A DNA stretch of 64,000 nucleotides. Origin: DASYDU01 sp050248495 (GTDB lineage: Bacteria; Planctomycetota; Planctomycetia; Pirellulales; Lacipirellulaceae). The notes beneath the pieces were generated by a model. It saw only the letters and a list, made by a program, of their open reading frames with translations. It had not been told where the DNA came from and ran no database searches. The position numbers and the translations under genes are program-made. Each line of letters opens with the position of its first letter. The first letter of the stretch is position 1. This document shows positions 36,034 through 45,108 of the stretch, piece after piece. The stretch covers positions 1 to 64,000 of the forward strand of contig JBFWSG010000030.1 in the NCBI GenBank assembly GCA_050248495.1. Reading direction: 5' to 3'.

Positions 36034-37014
36034 TTACTTGCCCCCAGACATGGCTGGGAACATTTCGTTGACCATCGTGATGGCGGCGGGACCGACCAGC
36101 ACGATGAAGATCGCCGGGAAGATGAAGATCACCAGCGGGAAGATCAACTTGACCGCGGTTTTGGCGGCCTTTTCTTCGGCCATCTGGCGGCGGCGGGTCC
36201 GCATCGAATCGCTTTGCACGCGGAGCGCTTGGGCCACGCTAGAGCCGAACTTGTCGGCTTGAATCAAGATCGCGGCGAGCGCCTTCAAGTCGTCGACGCC
36301 GGTCCGGGCACCCAGGTCGTGGAGCACTTCATTGCGCGGCCGGCCCATCTGCAGTTGCAGGTTGCAGAGGCCGAATTCCTCGGAGATCACCGCGTACGTC
36401 TTCTTCATTTCGTCACTGACCTTGCGCATCGCCTGGTCGAGGCCGAGGCCGGCTTCCACGCACACGACCATTAAGTCGAGCGCATCGGGCAGGCCGAAGA
36501 AGATGTTGTCCTGCCGGGTCTTCTTCATGATCCAGAGCGCGGCTTCTGGCAAATAGAAGGCGATGCCGGCGCAGGCCACCGTGTACATACCCGCTTCGGT
36601 GGTCCAACCCTTAGTGATGATCAGCGCACCGCCGCCGACGATAAAACCGACGACGAGCAGAATGAACTTGATGCCGAGGAAAATGCTGGGAGCCGCCTCG
36701 CTGCGGAACCCGGCGTAGCCGAGCTTGAGTCGGAGCTTGCCGACTTCCTCTTCCGACTTGGGCTGTAGCGGCTTGGAGAATGCCGGCGTGGCCCTCTCCA
36801 AAATCTTGGTCATGCCCTGGGATTTCTTCGCGGCGCGGCCGTCGCTTTTGCGGGAGCTGGGCTCGCGGAATTCGTCGAGGCGGCGCTCCGCCGTTGGCTT
36901 ACCTTTGGCGAGTAGCTCCAGCAGCCACCAGACGCCGCAGGCGACGGCGCCAAAGATGGCCAGCTTGGTCATCAGGTCGTAGCTGATCAGGGCTTTGGCG
37001 AAGATCGGTTCCAT
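36034..37014 (-). CDS. tadC: Tad pilus inner-membrane protein TadC
   Basis: 326 aa type II secretion F-domain protein. An N-terminal membrane helix (LAIFGAVACGVWWLLELLA), two central helices (about 105-155) and a C-terminal helix pair (KLIFPLVIFIFPAIFIVLVGPAAITMV). LDLMVVCVEAGLGLDQAMRKVSDEM is the conserved T2SSF block. It forms the platform on which the TadA ATPase drives pilin assembly. Last gene of the minus-strand Tad run, 73 bases after tadB. A short CTTCGC/GCGAAG hairpin (36013-36027) lies just beyond its stop but without a T run. Confidence 0.93.
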   Translation of the reverse strand: MEPIFAKALISYDLMTKLAIFGAVACGVWWLLELLAKGKPTAERRLDEFREPSSRKSDGRAAKKSQGMTKILERATPAFSKPLQPKSEEEVGKLRLKLGYAGFRSEAAPSIFLGIKFILLVVGFIVGGGALIITKGWTTEAGMYTVACAGIAFYLPEAALWIMKKTRQDNIFFGLPDALDLMVVCVEAGLGLDQAMRKVSDEMKKTYAVISEEFGLCNLQLQMGRPRNEVLHDLGARTGVDDLKALAAILIQADKFGSSVAQALRVQSDSMRTRRRQMAEEKAAKTAVKLIFPLVIFIFPAIFIVLVGPAAITMVNEMFPAMSGGK

Positions 37015-37087
37015 AATTGGATTTACTCGCGTCGCCGACCATTGCTGCGCAACGGTGTGCGACGCGGCTAAACATCAAAGTGAATTG

Positions 37088-38053
37088 TTAGACCCGAATG
37101 TTGACGATTTTGCGGATCACCAGCGCACCGAAAAGCTGCATGACCACGCCGCCCACGAGCATCTTCTTGCCCATGTCGTCGGTGAACAGCAGCATCAGGT
37201 AATCGGGGTTCATGCGGTAGACGACGCAGAACAGCGCCGGCGGCAGGGCCAACAGCACGATGCCAGACAGCCGGCCTTCGCCCGTGAGCGCTTGGACCTG
37301 GCCCCAGATCTGAAATCGTTCGCGGATCAGGTGGCCAATCTTGTCGAGAATTTCGGCAAGGTCACCGCCCGTCTGCCGCTGCAGGATCACCGCCGTGGAA
37401 AAAAACTTGAGGTCGAGGTTCGGCACGCGCTGAGTCAGGCTGCCGAGGGCCTCTTCCAGCGGAATGCCGAGGTTTTGTTCTTCGAAGCAGCGTCCCAATT
37501 CGACCGAAATTGGGGCCGACATTTCGTGGGCCACGAGATTCATACCGGCGGCCAGACTGTGCCCCGCACGCAAGGCGCGAGAGATCAACTCCAGCGCTTC
37601 GGGCAACTGCGCGGCAAACTTCCGCAGTCGGCGCTTTCGCCGCATCAAGAGCCAAATGATCGGCAGGATCGCCAGGAAGCCGCCGACCAAGGGGGCGAAC
37701 AGCACATTCATGCCGGCGGCCGTCGGCAGCACCATTCCGACCGCGGCCAAGACCGCGCAGATGATCAGAAATTGCGGCACCGGCAACGCCACGTCGGCCT
37801 GCTCGAACATCAGCCGCAGATTCATGTACTGCGAAATGAACCGCTCGATCGCCGACGAACCGTCCTGCTTCATCGAGGAGAGCAGTTCGGCGTACTGGTC
37901 GGCATTGGCGCGTTTTTTCTTCTTCCCGCCGGTGAGCACGCTGAGGCGTTCTTCCACTTCCTGCTCTTTGTCACCGCGCAGGACGAACGCAATGCCGACC
38001 ACCAGGGCCGACACGCCGATGAAGACTGCAATGGAGATGATTAGTGGCGACAT
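37088..38053 (-). CDS. tadB: Tad pilus inner-membrane protein TadB
   Basis: 321 aa, also a T2SSF-domain protein: N-terminal helix (LIISIAVFIGVSALVVGIAFVL), central helices, the block LPEALELISRALRAGHSLAAGMNLVAHEM and ILQRQTGGDLAEILDKIGHLIRERF, and two C-terminal helices. It pairs with TadC in the assembly platform. It lies 67 bases downstream of tadA and 73 bases upstream of tadC on the same strand. Confidence 0.93.
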   Translation of the reverse strand: MSPLIISIAVFIGVSALVVGIAFVLRGDKEQEVEERLSVLTGGKKKKRANADQYAELLSSMKQDGSSAIERFISQYMNLRLMFEQADVALPVPQFLIICAVLAAVGMVLPTAAGMNVLFAPLVGGFLAILPIIWLLMRRKRRLRKFAAQLPEALELISRALRAGHSLAAGMNLVAHEMSAPISVELGRCFEEQNLGIPLEEALGSLTQRVPNLDLKFFSTAVILQRQTGGDLAEILDKIGHLIRERFQIWGQVQALTGEGRLSGIVLLALPPALFCVVYRMNPDYLMLLFTDDMGKKMLVGGVVMQLFGALVIRKIVNIRV

Positions 38054-38120
38054 CGTAAACTTGAGCTAAACCGCAAGCGGTGAATCGTCGGTGTAGTGGG
38101 TATTGGCCGCGGCCGTCGTA

Positions 38121-39446
38121 TTAATCTCGGAGCATGATGCGTTCGCGGAAGGCGCTGGCCGGGAGGCGGACGCCGCTCGACTCGAGGCGGCTCATGAACG
38201 TCGGCCGGATGCCGGTCGCATTGAAGGCGCCGACCGCCTTGCCGCGTTCGTCGACGCCTTCCTGGTTGAACTTGAAAATGTCCTGCATAACGATCGTTTC
38301 TTGTTCCATGCCGACGACTTCGGTGATGTGAGTCACCTTACGCGGACCGCCCTGCAGACGGTTGGCCTGCACGATCAGGTTCACGGCGTTGGCAATCTGC
38401 GTCCGCATCGCGCGAACCGGCATATCGAAGCCGCCCATCATGATCATCGTTTCCAACCGGGCGATCGCGTCGCGCGGCGTGTTGGCGTGGCAGGTGGTCA
38501 GCGAGCCGTCGTGGCCGGTGTTCATGGCCTGGAGCATGTCGAGCGTTTCCGCACCGCGGCACTCGCCGATGATGATCCGGTCCGGCCGCATACGCAAACA
38601 GTTTCGCACCAGGTCGGTGGCCTTGATCTGGCCCTTGCCTTCGATGTTGGGCGGGCGGGTTTCGAGGCGGACGACGTGCTCTTGTTGCAATTGCAGTTCC
38701 GCCGCGTCCTCAATCGTGACAATGCGGTCTTCATTCGAAATGAAGCTCGAAAGCGTGTTGAGCAGCGTCGTTTTACCGGAGCCGGTACCACCGGAGATGA
38801 TGATGTTCAGCTTGGCCTTCATGGCGCCTTCGAGCAGCATCACCATCTCGGGCGTGAGACTCTTGTAGTTCAGGAGGTCTTCGAGCTTGAGCGGATTCGA
38901 GCCGAAACGGCGAATCGTGAGGCACGGCCCGTCCAGCGCCAGCGGCGGAATGATTGCGTTCACGCGAGAGCCGTCCGCCAGGCGGGCGTCGGCCATCGGG
39001 CAGACTTCGTCGACGCGGCGGCCGACGCGCGACACGATGCGATCGATGATCTGCATCAGGTGCTTGTCGTCGCGGAACTGCACCGGCGCCCGTTCGAGGT
39101 TGCCGCTGCGTTCGATGTAAACCATCTTCGGACCGTTGACCATGATTTCGCTGATCGTCGGCTCCTTGAGGAGCATTTCCAGCGGGCCGAGGCCGAAGGT
39201 TTCGTCGAGCACTTCCTCGATCAGGCGATCGCGTTCGCTGCGATTGAGGAAGGTGTCTTCGGTGTTGCAGAGATGTTCGACGACGAGCCGGATTTCGCGG
39301 CGGAGTACGTCGCCTTCCATCTCGCCGACGCGCGAGAGGTCGAGCTTGTCGACCAATTTGCCGTGGATGCGGCGCTTGATATTCTCGAACTCGGCTTCCT
39401 TGTCCTTCTGGGTCAAGGCGGCCGGTGAATTGGGGAGCTTCGTCAT
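38121..39446 (-). CDS. tadA: Tad pilus assembly ATPase TadA/CpaF
   Basis: 441 aa secretion ATPase. Walker A GGTGSGKTT at residues 219-227, an Asp box after it (IVTIEDAAELQL), and the His box region TGHDGSLTTCHANTPRDAI. The N-terminal domain (1-170) includes MADARLADGSRVNAIIPPLA, characteristic of the CpaF subgroup. It powers pilin export or assembly at the cytoplasmic face. ATG at 39446 has AGGG about 8 bases upstream. Upstream is a 332-base gap with the heptad inverted repeat, so tadABC may start its own transcript. Confidence 0.95.
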   Translation of the reverse strand: MTKLPNSPAALTQKDKEAEFENIKRRIHGKLVDKLDLSRVGEMEGDVLRREIRLVVEHLCNTEDTFLNRSERDRLIEEVLDETFGLGPLEMLLKEPTISEIMVNGPKMVYIERSGNLERAPVQFRDDKHLMQIIDRIVSRVGRRVDEVCPMADARLADGSRVNAIIPPLALDGPCLTIRRFGSNPLKLEDLLNYKSLTPEMVMLLEGAMKAKLNIIISGGTGSGKTTLLNTLSSFISNEDRIVTIEDAAELQLQQEHVVRLETRPPNIEGKGQIKATDLVRNCLRMRPDRIIIGECRGAETLDMLQAMNTGHDGSLTTCHANTPRDAIARLETMIMMGGFDMPVRAMRTQIANAVNLIVQANRLQGGPRKVTHITEVVGMEQETIVMQDIFKFNQEGVDERGKAVGAFNATGIRPTFMSRLESSGVRLPASAFRERIMLRD

Positions 39447-39466
39447 GGTGACCCTGCAGGAGAGCT

Positions 39467-39540
39467 GTTAGCTGCTAGCCAATAGCTCTTAGCCAATCAG
39501 CCGGCAATCTTCGGCAATTGGCTAACAGCTAGGAGCTAAC
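39467..39540. repeat. Inverted repeat built of 7-base near-tandem words (TTAGCTG type)
   Basis: The left arm reads as heptads TTAGCTG, CTAGCCA, ATAGCTC, TTAGCCA; the right arm, read on the other strand, gives TTAGCTC, CTAGCTG, TTAGCCA. A small GCCG/CGGC hairpin sits at the centre. The right arm lacks one heptad relative to the left. Confidence 0.85.
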
Positions 39541-39730
39541 AACTTCAAAGTGACCTTCCGGAAAAGAATAGCTCACGTGCAGAGCGTTCGGCCTGGAAGG
39601 CAGCCGCGTGGAATAAGGCGGAAAGAATTGACAGGCCGGTCGGCTCGATTGTGCCGGTCGTATGACAAGGCCAACGAGTGGAGTGCACCACACAGCGTGA
39701 CCGCCGTAGAGGCGCCACGCGGTATGACCG

Positions 39731-39773
39731 CGGCAGGATGCCGCGGCTATATAGCCCGGCCGTCTCGGCCGGG
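39731..39773. repeat. Double-hairpin repeat, copy A, after cpaE
   Basis: CGGCAGGATGCCG followed by TATATAGCCC and a perfect 8-bp stem CCCGGCCG/CGGCCGGG (39755-39773). It resembles the last two units of the cluster at 45109-45180. Just downstream of the cpaE stop on the minus strand; may end or protect the transcript, though no T run follows. Confidence 0.75.
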
Positions 39774-39778
39774 ATCGG

Positions 39779-40978
39779 CTACGCGCGGGCCGGCCAGAGG
39801 TTGAGCCAGCTGCGGACTTTGCTGCCGGCGTCTTGTACGTCGTCCTGCTTGCCGGCGAGCGTGTCCGCGAGTTGACCGATCGACTGCGTAATCGCCGCCT
39901 TGGGCGCTTGCTGAATCAAGGGCACGCCGTTATTGCGGACCTCGATCATCACGCGGTAATCGTTGGGCACTTGCCAGAAGATCTCGCGGCCCATTGTCTC
40001 TTGCGCCTTCTTGAGGCTGATTTGTCCGGTCTCGTAGCCGACGCGGTTGACGACGATCTTCACTTTCTGGTCCAGGGCCGGCGCGTCCTTGAACGACATC
40101 AGCAGCCGCACGACATTGCGGAGACACGGCAGATCGAGCTGCGTCACGAGGAGCACCGTGTCGGCGTGCGTCATGGCGAACATGTCGAGCGGATTGAAGC
40201 CCTTCGACGTGTCGATGATCAAGTGTGAGAATGTCGCCTTCAACAGGCCGATCACGCGCGTCATGTCGTCCGGCGTGATGTGCCGCGAGTCGTCGAGCTG
40301 CACGGGCCGCGGCAACAGGTACAGGCCGGACTCGTGCTTGGTCAGCGACCGCTTGAGCAGCGTCAGATCGAGGCGCGACACGTTCTGGGCGACGTCGGTG
40401 AGCGTGTATTCGGGAATGGTATCGAGGAACACGTCCGCGTCGCCGAGCGCCAGATCGAGATCGACCAGCGCCACCGTGTTGTCTTTGTCGGCCGCGAGCG
40501 CGCAGCCCAGGTTGACTGCCAGGCTCGTGCTGCCCACGCCACCGGTCGCGCCGATGACGGCGAACACCTGGCAGCCGTGCGGATTGCCGGGCCGGTTGCC
40601 GTGCTTCTGACGGGCCACGCGCTGCAGCGCGGCGGCCACGTCTTCCGGCTTGAGCGGCTGAGTGAGGAACTCTTTTGCCCCGGCGCGCATCGTCCGCAGG
40701 ATCAGGTTGCCGTCCGTCGAGCTGCTGGTGACCAGGATCGCGCACTCGGGCGCGCCCTTCGACAATTGAGCGACCAGGTCAAGTGCCCGATCGGGGTCAC
40801 CGTCGAGGGCCACGAAGCCGACGTCCGGCTTGGTTTGGTCGACGACATCGGAAAAGAACTCGTAGCGTGAGCATTCCGCCTCAAGCCAAACCGTGTCCAA
40901 CCCCAACAACGCCGATTTCAGCGCATCGCGGGTGGAGTCTTTTGGATCGACGACAGCGATGCGAAGAACGTTTCCCAT
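39779..40978 (-). CDS. cpaE: Pilus assembly protein CpaE/TadZ
   Basis: 399 aa. An N-terminal receiver-like domain (about 5-115: RIAVVDPKDSTRDALKSALL, VTSSSTDGNLILRTMRAGAKEFLTQPL) is followed by a MinD/ParA-type ATPase domain with the deviant Walker A region VFAVIGATGGVGSTSLAVNLG (Lys replaced: GGVGST) and LVDLDLALGDADVFLD. TadZ/CpaE directs the pilus machine to its place in the cell. ATG at 40978 directly starts the receiver-like domain; a longer reading has no support. The loss of the Walker A Lys is common in this family. It lies 188 bases after the secretin gene. Confidence 0.92.
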   Translation of the reverse strand: MGNVLRIAVVDPKDSTRDALKSALLGLDTVWLEAECSRYEFFSDVVDQTKPDVGFVALDGDPDRALDLVAQLSKGAPECAILVTSSSTDGNLILRTMRAGAKEFLTQPLKPEDVAAALQRVARQKHGNRPGNPHGCQVFAVIGATGGVGSTSLAVNLGCALAADKDNTVALVDLDLALGDADVFLDTIPEYTLTDVAQNVSRLDLTLLKRSLTKHESGLYLLPRPVQLDDSRHITPDDMTRVIGLLKATFSHLIIDTSKGFNPLDMFAMTHADTVLLVTQLDLPCLRNVVRLLMSFKDAPALDQKVKIVVNRVGYETGQISLKKAQETMGREIFWQVPNDYRVMIEVRNNGVPLIQQAPKAAITQSIGQLADTLAGKQDDVQDAGSKVRSWLNLWPARA

Positions 40979-41166
40979 TAGTTCTGCCAGTGATGCGAAT
41001 CGAAAGTAGTAGGCACATTCCTTGTGCCCCAACCTCATGCAAGTGCAATTGGTGTCGCCGGCCGACCACGCGTTCGGTCCGATCCGAACATCTGCCGCGA
41101 TAATCCAGCGCAGCTTCGGCATACGGAGTATGCCAGCTACTCAACTGGGAAAGCGTAGCTTATGGC

Positions 41167-43038
41167 TTATTCGGCGTCGTAGCCGACCGGTCCGATTAGA
41201 CCGCCGGACGATGGGTCCGGCGGGGTGGCGTTCGTCGAGGTGGTGGAGTTATTCGGGCTGGATGCGTTGCGCACGAAAACCGGTGCCCGGGACGGGCTGT
41301 ACGGCCGGGGCGAGGTGTATTCCACGCCGGCAAATCGGTTCGCCGAATTGGGCGACATGGTCGACGACTGCGGCGGCAAGGGCGGGCTTTCCGCCGGCGC
41401 CGGAAGCGTCATATTCTCGGGCATCACGGAACCTTCCACGGGGGCTGCCGGCCCGGTCGGCGGCAGCGGAGTGGGGCTGTACGATTCGTCGTAGCCCGTG
41501 CCGCCTTGGAGCGGTACGCCGTCGCTGATGATGCTGTCGGCCGGGCCGCCCACGCCGCCGTTGCAGCCGCAACCGCCGGCGCCACAGCCGCCTCCGCCGC
41601 AGCAACCGCTGCTGCAAGCGCCCGGTCCGCCGCACTCGCCGCAGGCCGTCATGCCCATGCGGGGATTGCACTGAGCGGGCACTTCCAAATGGCCGGCACA
41701 ATAGAGTTGGCAGTTGGTCGGGTTTGTTGTCCCATACCCCGGACCGCAGCAAGCGACTTCGCAGGCGTCCATCGCGTCGACGAACTCCGGCGTGACCATG
41801 ATCAAGAGTTCGATCTCATTCACCTTGTTGCGCGTCTTGCGGAAGGGCACGCCAATGATCGGCAAGTCAGAGATGTAGGGCAGACCGCGAAACTCCGACT
41901 CCGTGCGTTCCTGCACGAGGCCGGCGAGCGCGAAGGTCTGGCCGGCCTGCATTTCCACGGCCGTGTCGACTTGACGCAAGGTCAAAGCGGGCACGTTCGT
42001 GCCCTGCAGCTGCACACCCAGCGTGGGGTCGATTTCGCTGATCGTGGGCCGGACTTCGAGGCGAATCTTGCCGTTGCCCAGCACGATCGGCAGGAAGTCG
42101 ATCTGCGTGCCGTACTTCTTGAACTCGATGCTCGAGGTGCCGAGGCTCTGCGGCACGACGATCGGGAATTCACCGCCGACGTTGAACTGCGCGGGGCGGC
42201 CGCTGACGGCGGTGATGTTCGGCTCGGCAAGGATTTTGGCGATGTTGCGCTGCTCCAGTGCTTCAAGCAACCCAAAAAACCGCTGATTGCCGTCGACGAT
42301 GCCAAAAGCAAAAGTGTCGGCGTTATTTGTTACGACCTGTCCGAGATCGTCAAAGCGAAGTACCTCGGTGATGCTGTTGACTGCAAAGCTGCCGTTGCCC
42401 CCAAGATAGGCCCAGTCGACACCCAAGTTGCGGAGCTTCGTGCGCGAGATTTCCATCACGCGGACTTTCAAAAGCACCTGCTGGACGCCGCCTACGGTGA
42501 TGTTATTGATTACTTTCGGGGCGTAGTCAGCGGCCAACTGCATGATCTGAGTGACGTTTTCCGGCTGATCGATGAAACCTTTGAGCACGAGCGCTTCACT
42601 GTAGCGGAACACTCGGATCGAAGAATTCGGGAACTGCGTCTGCAGCGCGACTTCCAGTTCGCGGACGTCGCCGTAAATCAAGATGTCGAGGGTATGGATC
42701 TTGCCTTCTTCGTCCCACAAATTGACCTGCGTGACGCCGGCCTTCTTGGCGGAGATCTGCACCTGATTGGCCGACAGCGGCGTTACCGCCAGGAGTTCGG
42801 GATTATTGACCTGCACGCGCGGAATGTTCTTGTCGAGCGTGAGGATGCGGCTGGTGTTGGTCGTGAGCTCGAGCCGGTCGTTGTTACCGGTGAGTTTGTA
42901 GATCAACTCGGGCGACTGGAAGTTGATCGGTTCGCCGCGACACGACTCCGCGATTCCCACCGCGAAACTCCAGAGAGCGACCGTGAAAACAGCGGCACTG
43001 CGCGCGGCAGAGCGCCGCGTGAAAGTTGTTGCGTACAT
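41167..43038 (-). CDS. cpaC: Tad secretin CpaC/RcpA with Cys-rich C-terminal extension
   Basis: 623 aa outer-membrane channel of the Flp pilus. Signal peptide, then the N-terminal secretin-associated region (LTLDKNIPRVQVNNPELLAVTPLSANQVQISAKKAGVTQVNLWDE) and BON-like part, and the secretin core (about 260-420: NIAKILAEPNITAVSGRPAQFNVGGEFPI, AGQTFALAGLVQERTESEFRGLPYISDLPIIGVPFR, ELLIMVTPEFV). Residues about 424-495 hold 14 Cys in a Gly-rich stretch (EVACCGPG, CGECGGPGACSSGCCGGGGCGAGGC), then a Pro/Ser-rich tail. Such a tail is not part of ordinary secretins. ATG at 43038 has AAAGGAAG upstream. Confidence 0.92.
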   Translation of the reverse strand: MYATTFTRRSAARSAAVFTVALWSFAVGIAESCRGEPINFQSPELIYKLTGNNDRLELTTNTSRILTLDKNIPRVQVNNPELLAVTPLSANQVQISAKKAGVTQVNLWDEEGKIHTLDILIYGDVRELEVALQTQFPNSSIRVFRYSEALVLKGFIDQPENVTQIMQLAADYAPKVINNITVGGVQQVLLKVRVMEISRTKLRNLGVDWAYLGGNGSFAVNSITEVLRFDDLGQVVTNNADTFAFGIVDGNQRFFGLLEALEQRNIAKILAEPNITAVSGRPAQFNVGGEFPIVVPQSLGTSSIEFKKYGTQIDFLPIVLGNGKIRLEVRPTISEIDPTLGVQLQGTNVPALTLRQVDTAVEMQAGQTFALAGLVQERTESEFRGLPYISDLPIIGVPFRKTRNKVNEIELLIMVTPEFVDAMDACEVACCGPGYGTTNPTNCQLYCAGHLEVPAQCNPRMGMTACGECGGPGACSSGCCGGGGCGAGGCGCNGGVGGPADSIISDGVPLQGGTGYDESYSPTPLPPTGPAAPVEGSVMPENMTLPAPAESPPLPPQSSTMSPNSANRFAGVEYTSPRPYSPSRAPVFVRNASSPNNSTTSTNATPPDPSSGGLIGPVGYDAE

Positions 43039-43233
43039 CCTTGTACTTCCTTTGGGTCGGGCGTCGCCCACGCTCGGGACAAGCGACGGCCTGCGGTCTG
43101 TCGGTTTCTGCGGTTGGGAAACCGATGGGTCGGTTCGGCGACGGGCGGAAAATCCTTTCTCAGGCCCGGCGTCGAGTCACTGCTACGCTAAATCTGCAAG
43201 CTCCAATTTCTGCCGCACGGCGGGGCCGCACAG

Positions 43234-44292
43234 CTAGTTGAAATTGACGGGAAAATCTTCCAGCCCGGATCCGCTGGTCGGATCCGAGGCGCCGGTCGAC
43301 GTGCTGGTCGGCGGTATCGGCGGCGCCATGCTCGGAATACCACTGGTCGGCGCCGCGGGATTGCTCGGCGCACCCAGGTCCTGATCCGGCAATGGCTTGC
43401 CGGTGTCGGGGTCAAACTTCACGCTGCGGACGTCCTGCGCTTCGACAATTTCCATGACGAAGGGCGGCTTCGGCGGCGGGACGTACTGTTGAATCGCGCT
43501 CAACAGACCATTGTCTTGCGGCTTCGGCGTGGTTTCGTCGCGGCCCTGCTCCTTGTCGCGGCTGCTCTTGCCTCCGTCGGAAAGCAGGTCGTCCGTCGAG
43601 TATTCGGGAGCCTCGGCCGAGGCTTCGTCGTCTGGATTGCGCGGGATCAAGCTCACCAGGCCGAGATTCTCGGCGAGCGTCAGCTTGCTGGCCTGCTCGG
43701 GCGTGAGCAACAGCGAAACCGTCTTGGCGATCGTGCGTTCTTCGCCGCCGTCGGGCGAGCGCTGCACGGTCTGGTCGACGGCGAACACGCGAATGTTCTG
43801 CAGGATCACCTTTGTCTTAGCGGATTCGATGCCGTTCCGCTCGTCGCGCTTGACGAACAGCTGCACGTCGACGCGGTCGCCCGGGCTGAGCAAACCGGCC
43901 GCGCTCTTTTCCGCGTCGACCGAAATCGTCTTCAGGCGGAAGCCTTTGGGAATTGCCGTGATCGGGTCGGCCACCTGGCCCGGCGCGAGCAGCTTGGCGT
44001 CGAGGATCGGCTCACCCTGAATGATCGTGGCGCGGGGCCGGCGACCTTCGAGCTTGTCCAGCTGGGCAATGGCGCCGGGCGGAACTTTGTCCTTGGGCCA
44101 TTCCTGCAGCGAGACCATCGCGGCGTCGATCGGGTCACCCAGGTTGATGTTATGCAGCGCGACGTAGATCGGCGTGGTTTCCACCTGCGCCGGTCGCTTG
44201 CCGTTGCGCTCCATGACCTGGCTGATGCCAATCGAGGCCACCAGGCCGCAGCCCAACGCCAATATCAACAACATCAGCGATTTTGGTCGCAT
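43234..44292 (-). CDS. cpaB: Flp pilus assembly protein CpaB/RcpC
   Basis: 352 aa. One N-terminal membrane helix (SLMLLILALGCGLVASIGISQV), an SAF domain (about 40-105: PIYVALHNINLGDPIDAAMVSLQEWPKDKVPPGAI), and the RcpC domain with GDRVDVQLFV and TKVILQNIRVFAVD. A Pro/Asp-rich C-terminal tail follows. It couples the secretin to the inner-membrane machinery. GAGGGGGGA lies 4 bases before the ATG at 44292. It is separated from the peptidase gene by 203 bases containing a hairpin. Confidence 0.92.
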   Translation of the reverse strand: MRPKSLMLLILALGCGLVASIGISQVMERNGKRPAQVETTPIYVALHNINLGDPIDAAMVSLQEWPKDKVPPGAIAQLDKLEGRRPRATIIQGEPILDAKLLAPGQVADPITAIPKGFRLKTISVDAEKSAAGLLSPGDRVDVQLFVKRDERNGIESAKTKVILQNIRVFAVDQTVQRSPDGGEERTIAKTVSLLLTPEQASKLTLAENLGLVSLIPRNPDDEASAEAPEYSTDDLLSDGGKSSRDKEQGRDETTPKPQDNGLLSAIQQYVPPPKPPFVMEIVEAQDVRSVKFDPDTGKPLPDQDLGAPSNPAAPTSGIPSMAPPIPPTSTSTGASDPTSGSGLEDFPVNFN

Positions 44293-44431
44293 GTTCCCCC
44301 CTCATAGCTCCGCGCACGACACGTGCTAGCGTGGTCGCAAACGGAACCTTGTCGGTTTCTTCGGCACGATCAACAGATTCGGTTCAGGCAATTCGCAGCC
44401 GAAGTGGAAATGATTTGGTAATTCGCACTTA

Positions 44432-44464
44432 CGACCGACGCCAGCAGTGCTGGAAGTCGGTCGG
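44432..44464. other. Hairpin between prepilin peptidase and cpaB
   Basis: CGACCGAC(G)CCAGCA and TGCTGG(AA)GTCGGTCG form a 14-bp stem with small bulges, about 30 bases beyond the peptidase stop on the minus strand. No T run; it may attenuate, process or stabilise the message. Confidence 0.6.
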
Positions 44465-44495
44465 ATTGTCGGAGTTCGGGGTCCGAGCCCCGGCC

Positions 44496-45071
44496 CTACA
44501 GCAACATCCCGGTGATGGCGAAGTAGGCAATCGTGCCGATCGCGATCGGGATGCCGTACGGCAGGAGCATCATGGTTGGCTTGCGTTCCGCGGCAATCGT
44601 GGCGAGTTTCTCGGGGTCCTTGACCGTGAGAATCTCGTTGCAGATCATCCAGAATTGGCTTTGGTGCTTGGTCCAGCTCTTGCCCGCCAGCACCATCAGC
44701 ACGGCGATGATGCCGCCGATAACGGCCGAGACGGCAAAGGCATACAACGTCACGGTGCCCCAGACCCAAGCGCCCACCCCGGCGAGCAGCTTGACGTCGC
44801 CGGCGCCCATGCCGCCGATCGCGTAGAGCGGCAGCAGCAAGGCCAGGCCCACGACCGTGCCGATCAGGCTGTACATCAACCCTTCCCAGCCCGGGAATGG
44901 CGAGAGCGTGGCGCTGTAGATCCAGCCCGACACGATCATCGGGAATGTGATCCAGTTGGGAACTTTGAGCTTCAGTCCGTCAATCACCGCGGCCACGACG
45001 AGTGTGACCGTCACGACCCAAATCGGCCAATTCTCAGTGAGGCCGCGCGAAATGTCTTGCATGTCTGGCAT
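44496..45071 (-). CDS. cpaA: Prepilin peptidase, A24 family (CpaA/TadV)
   Basis: 191 aa, about six membrane segments. The two catalytic aspartates of the A24 family are visible: Asp31 (AAVIDGLKLKVPNW) and Asp92 in the GxGD motif (GGMGAGDVKLL). It cuts the Flp pilin leader after Gly and is of the short type without the N-methylation domain. A soluble loop (about 130-165, SWTKHQSQFWMICNEILTVKDPEKL) is inserted before the last helix. ATG at 45071 is the first in-frame start. Its substrates should include both pilins at 45553-45729 and 20957-21136. Confidence 0.93.
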   Translation of the reverse strand: MPDMQDISRGLTENWPIWVVTVTLVVAAVIDGLKLKVPNWITFPMIVSGWIYSATLSPFPGWEGLMYSLIGTVVGLALLLPLYAIGGMGAGDVKLLAGVGAWVWGTVTLYAFAVSAVIGGIIAVLMVLAGKSWTKHQSQFWMICNEILTVKDPEKLATIAAERKPTMMLLPYGIPIAIGTIAYFAITGMLL

Positions 45072-45108
45072 GGTTCGAATCCATCAACAGTTGGGAAGTT
45101 GTGTTCTC

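Larger units (their letters stand above)
39447..39778. other. Intergenic region between cpaE and tadA
   Basis: 332 bases inside an otherwise tight locus. It contains the heptad-built inverted repeat (39467-39540) near tadA and the hairpin repeat (39731-39773) just beyond the cpaE stop. The middle part shows no recognisable gene or promoter. Confidence 0.6.

Noticed and set aside
38103..39428. 441-residue plus-strand open frame opposite tadA
   Set aside because: Composition is His/Asp/Arg-rich with no motif; tadA on the other strand has an intact Walker A.
39467..39540. Considered as a CRISPR-like or IS-end array
   Set aside because: Words are only 7 bases, degenerate, without unique spacers; no cas or transposase gene is present in the window.
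41506..43191. 561-residue plus-strand open frame opposite the secretin gene
   Set aside because: Antisense shadow; no ribosome site, signal or domain.
45065..45090. tRNA-like GGTTCGAATCC upstream of the prepilin peptidase
   Set aside because: No acceptor, D or anticodon stems in the surrounding sequence.
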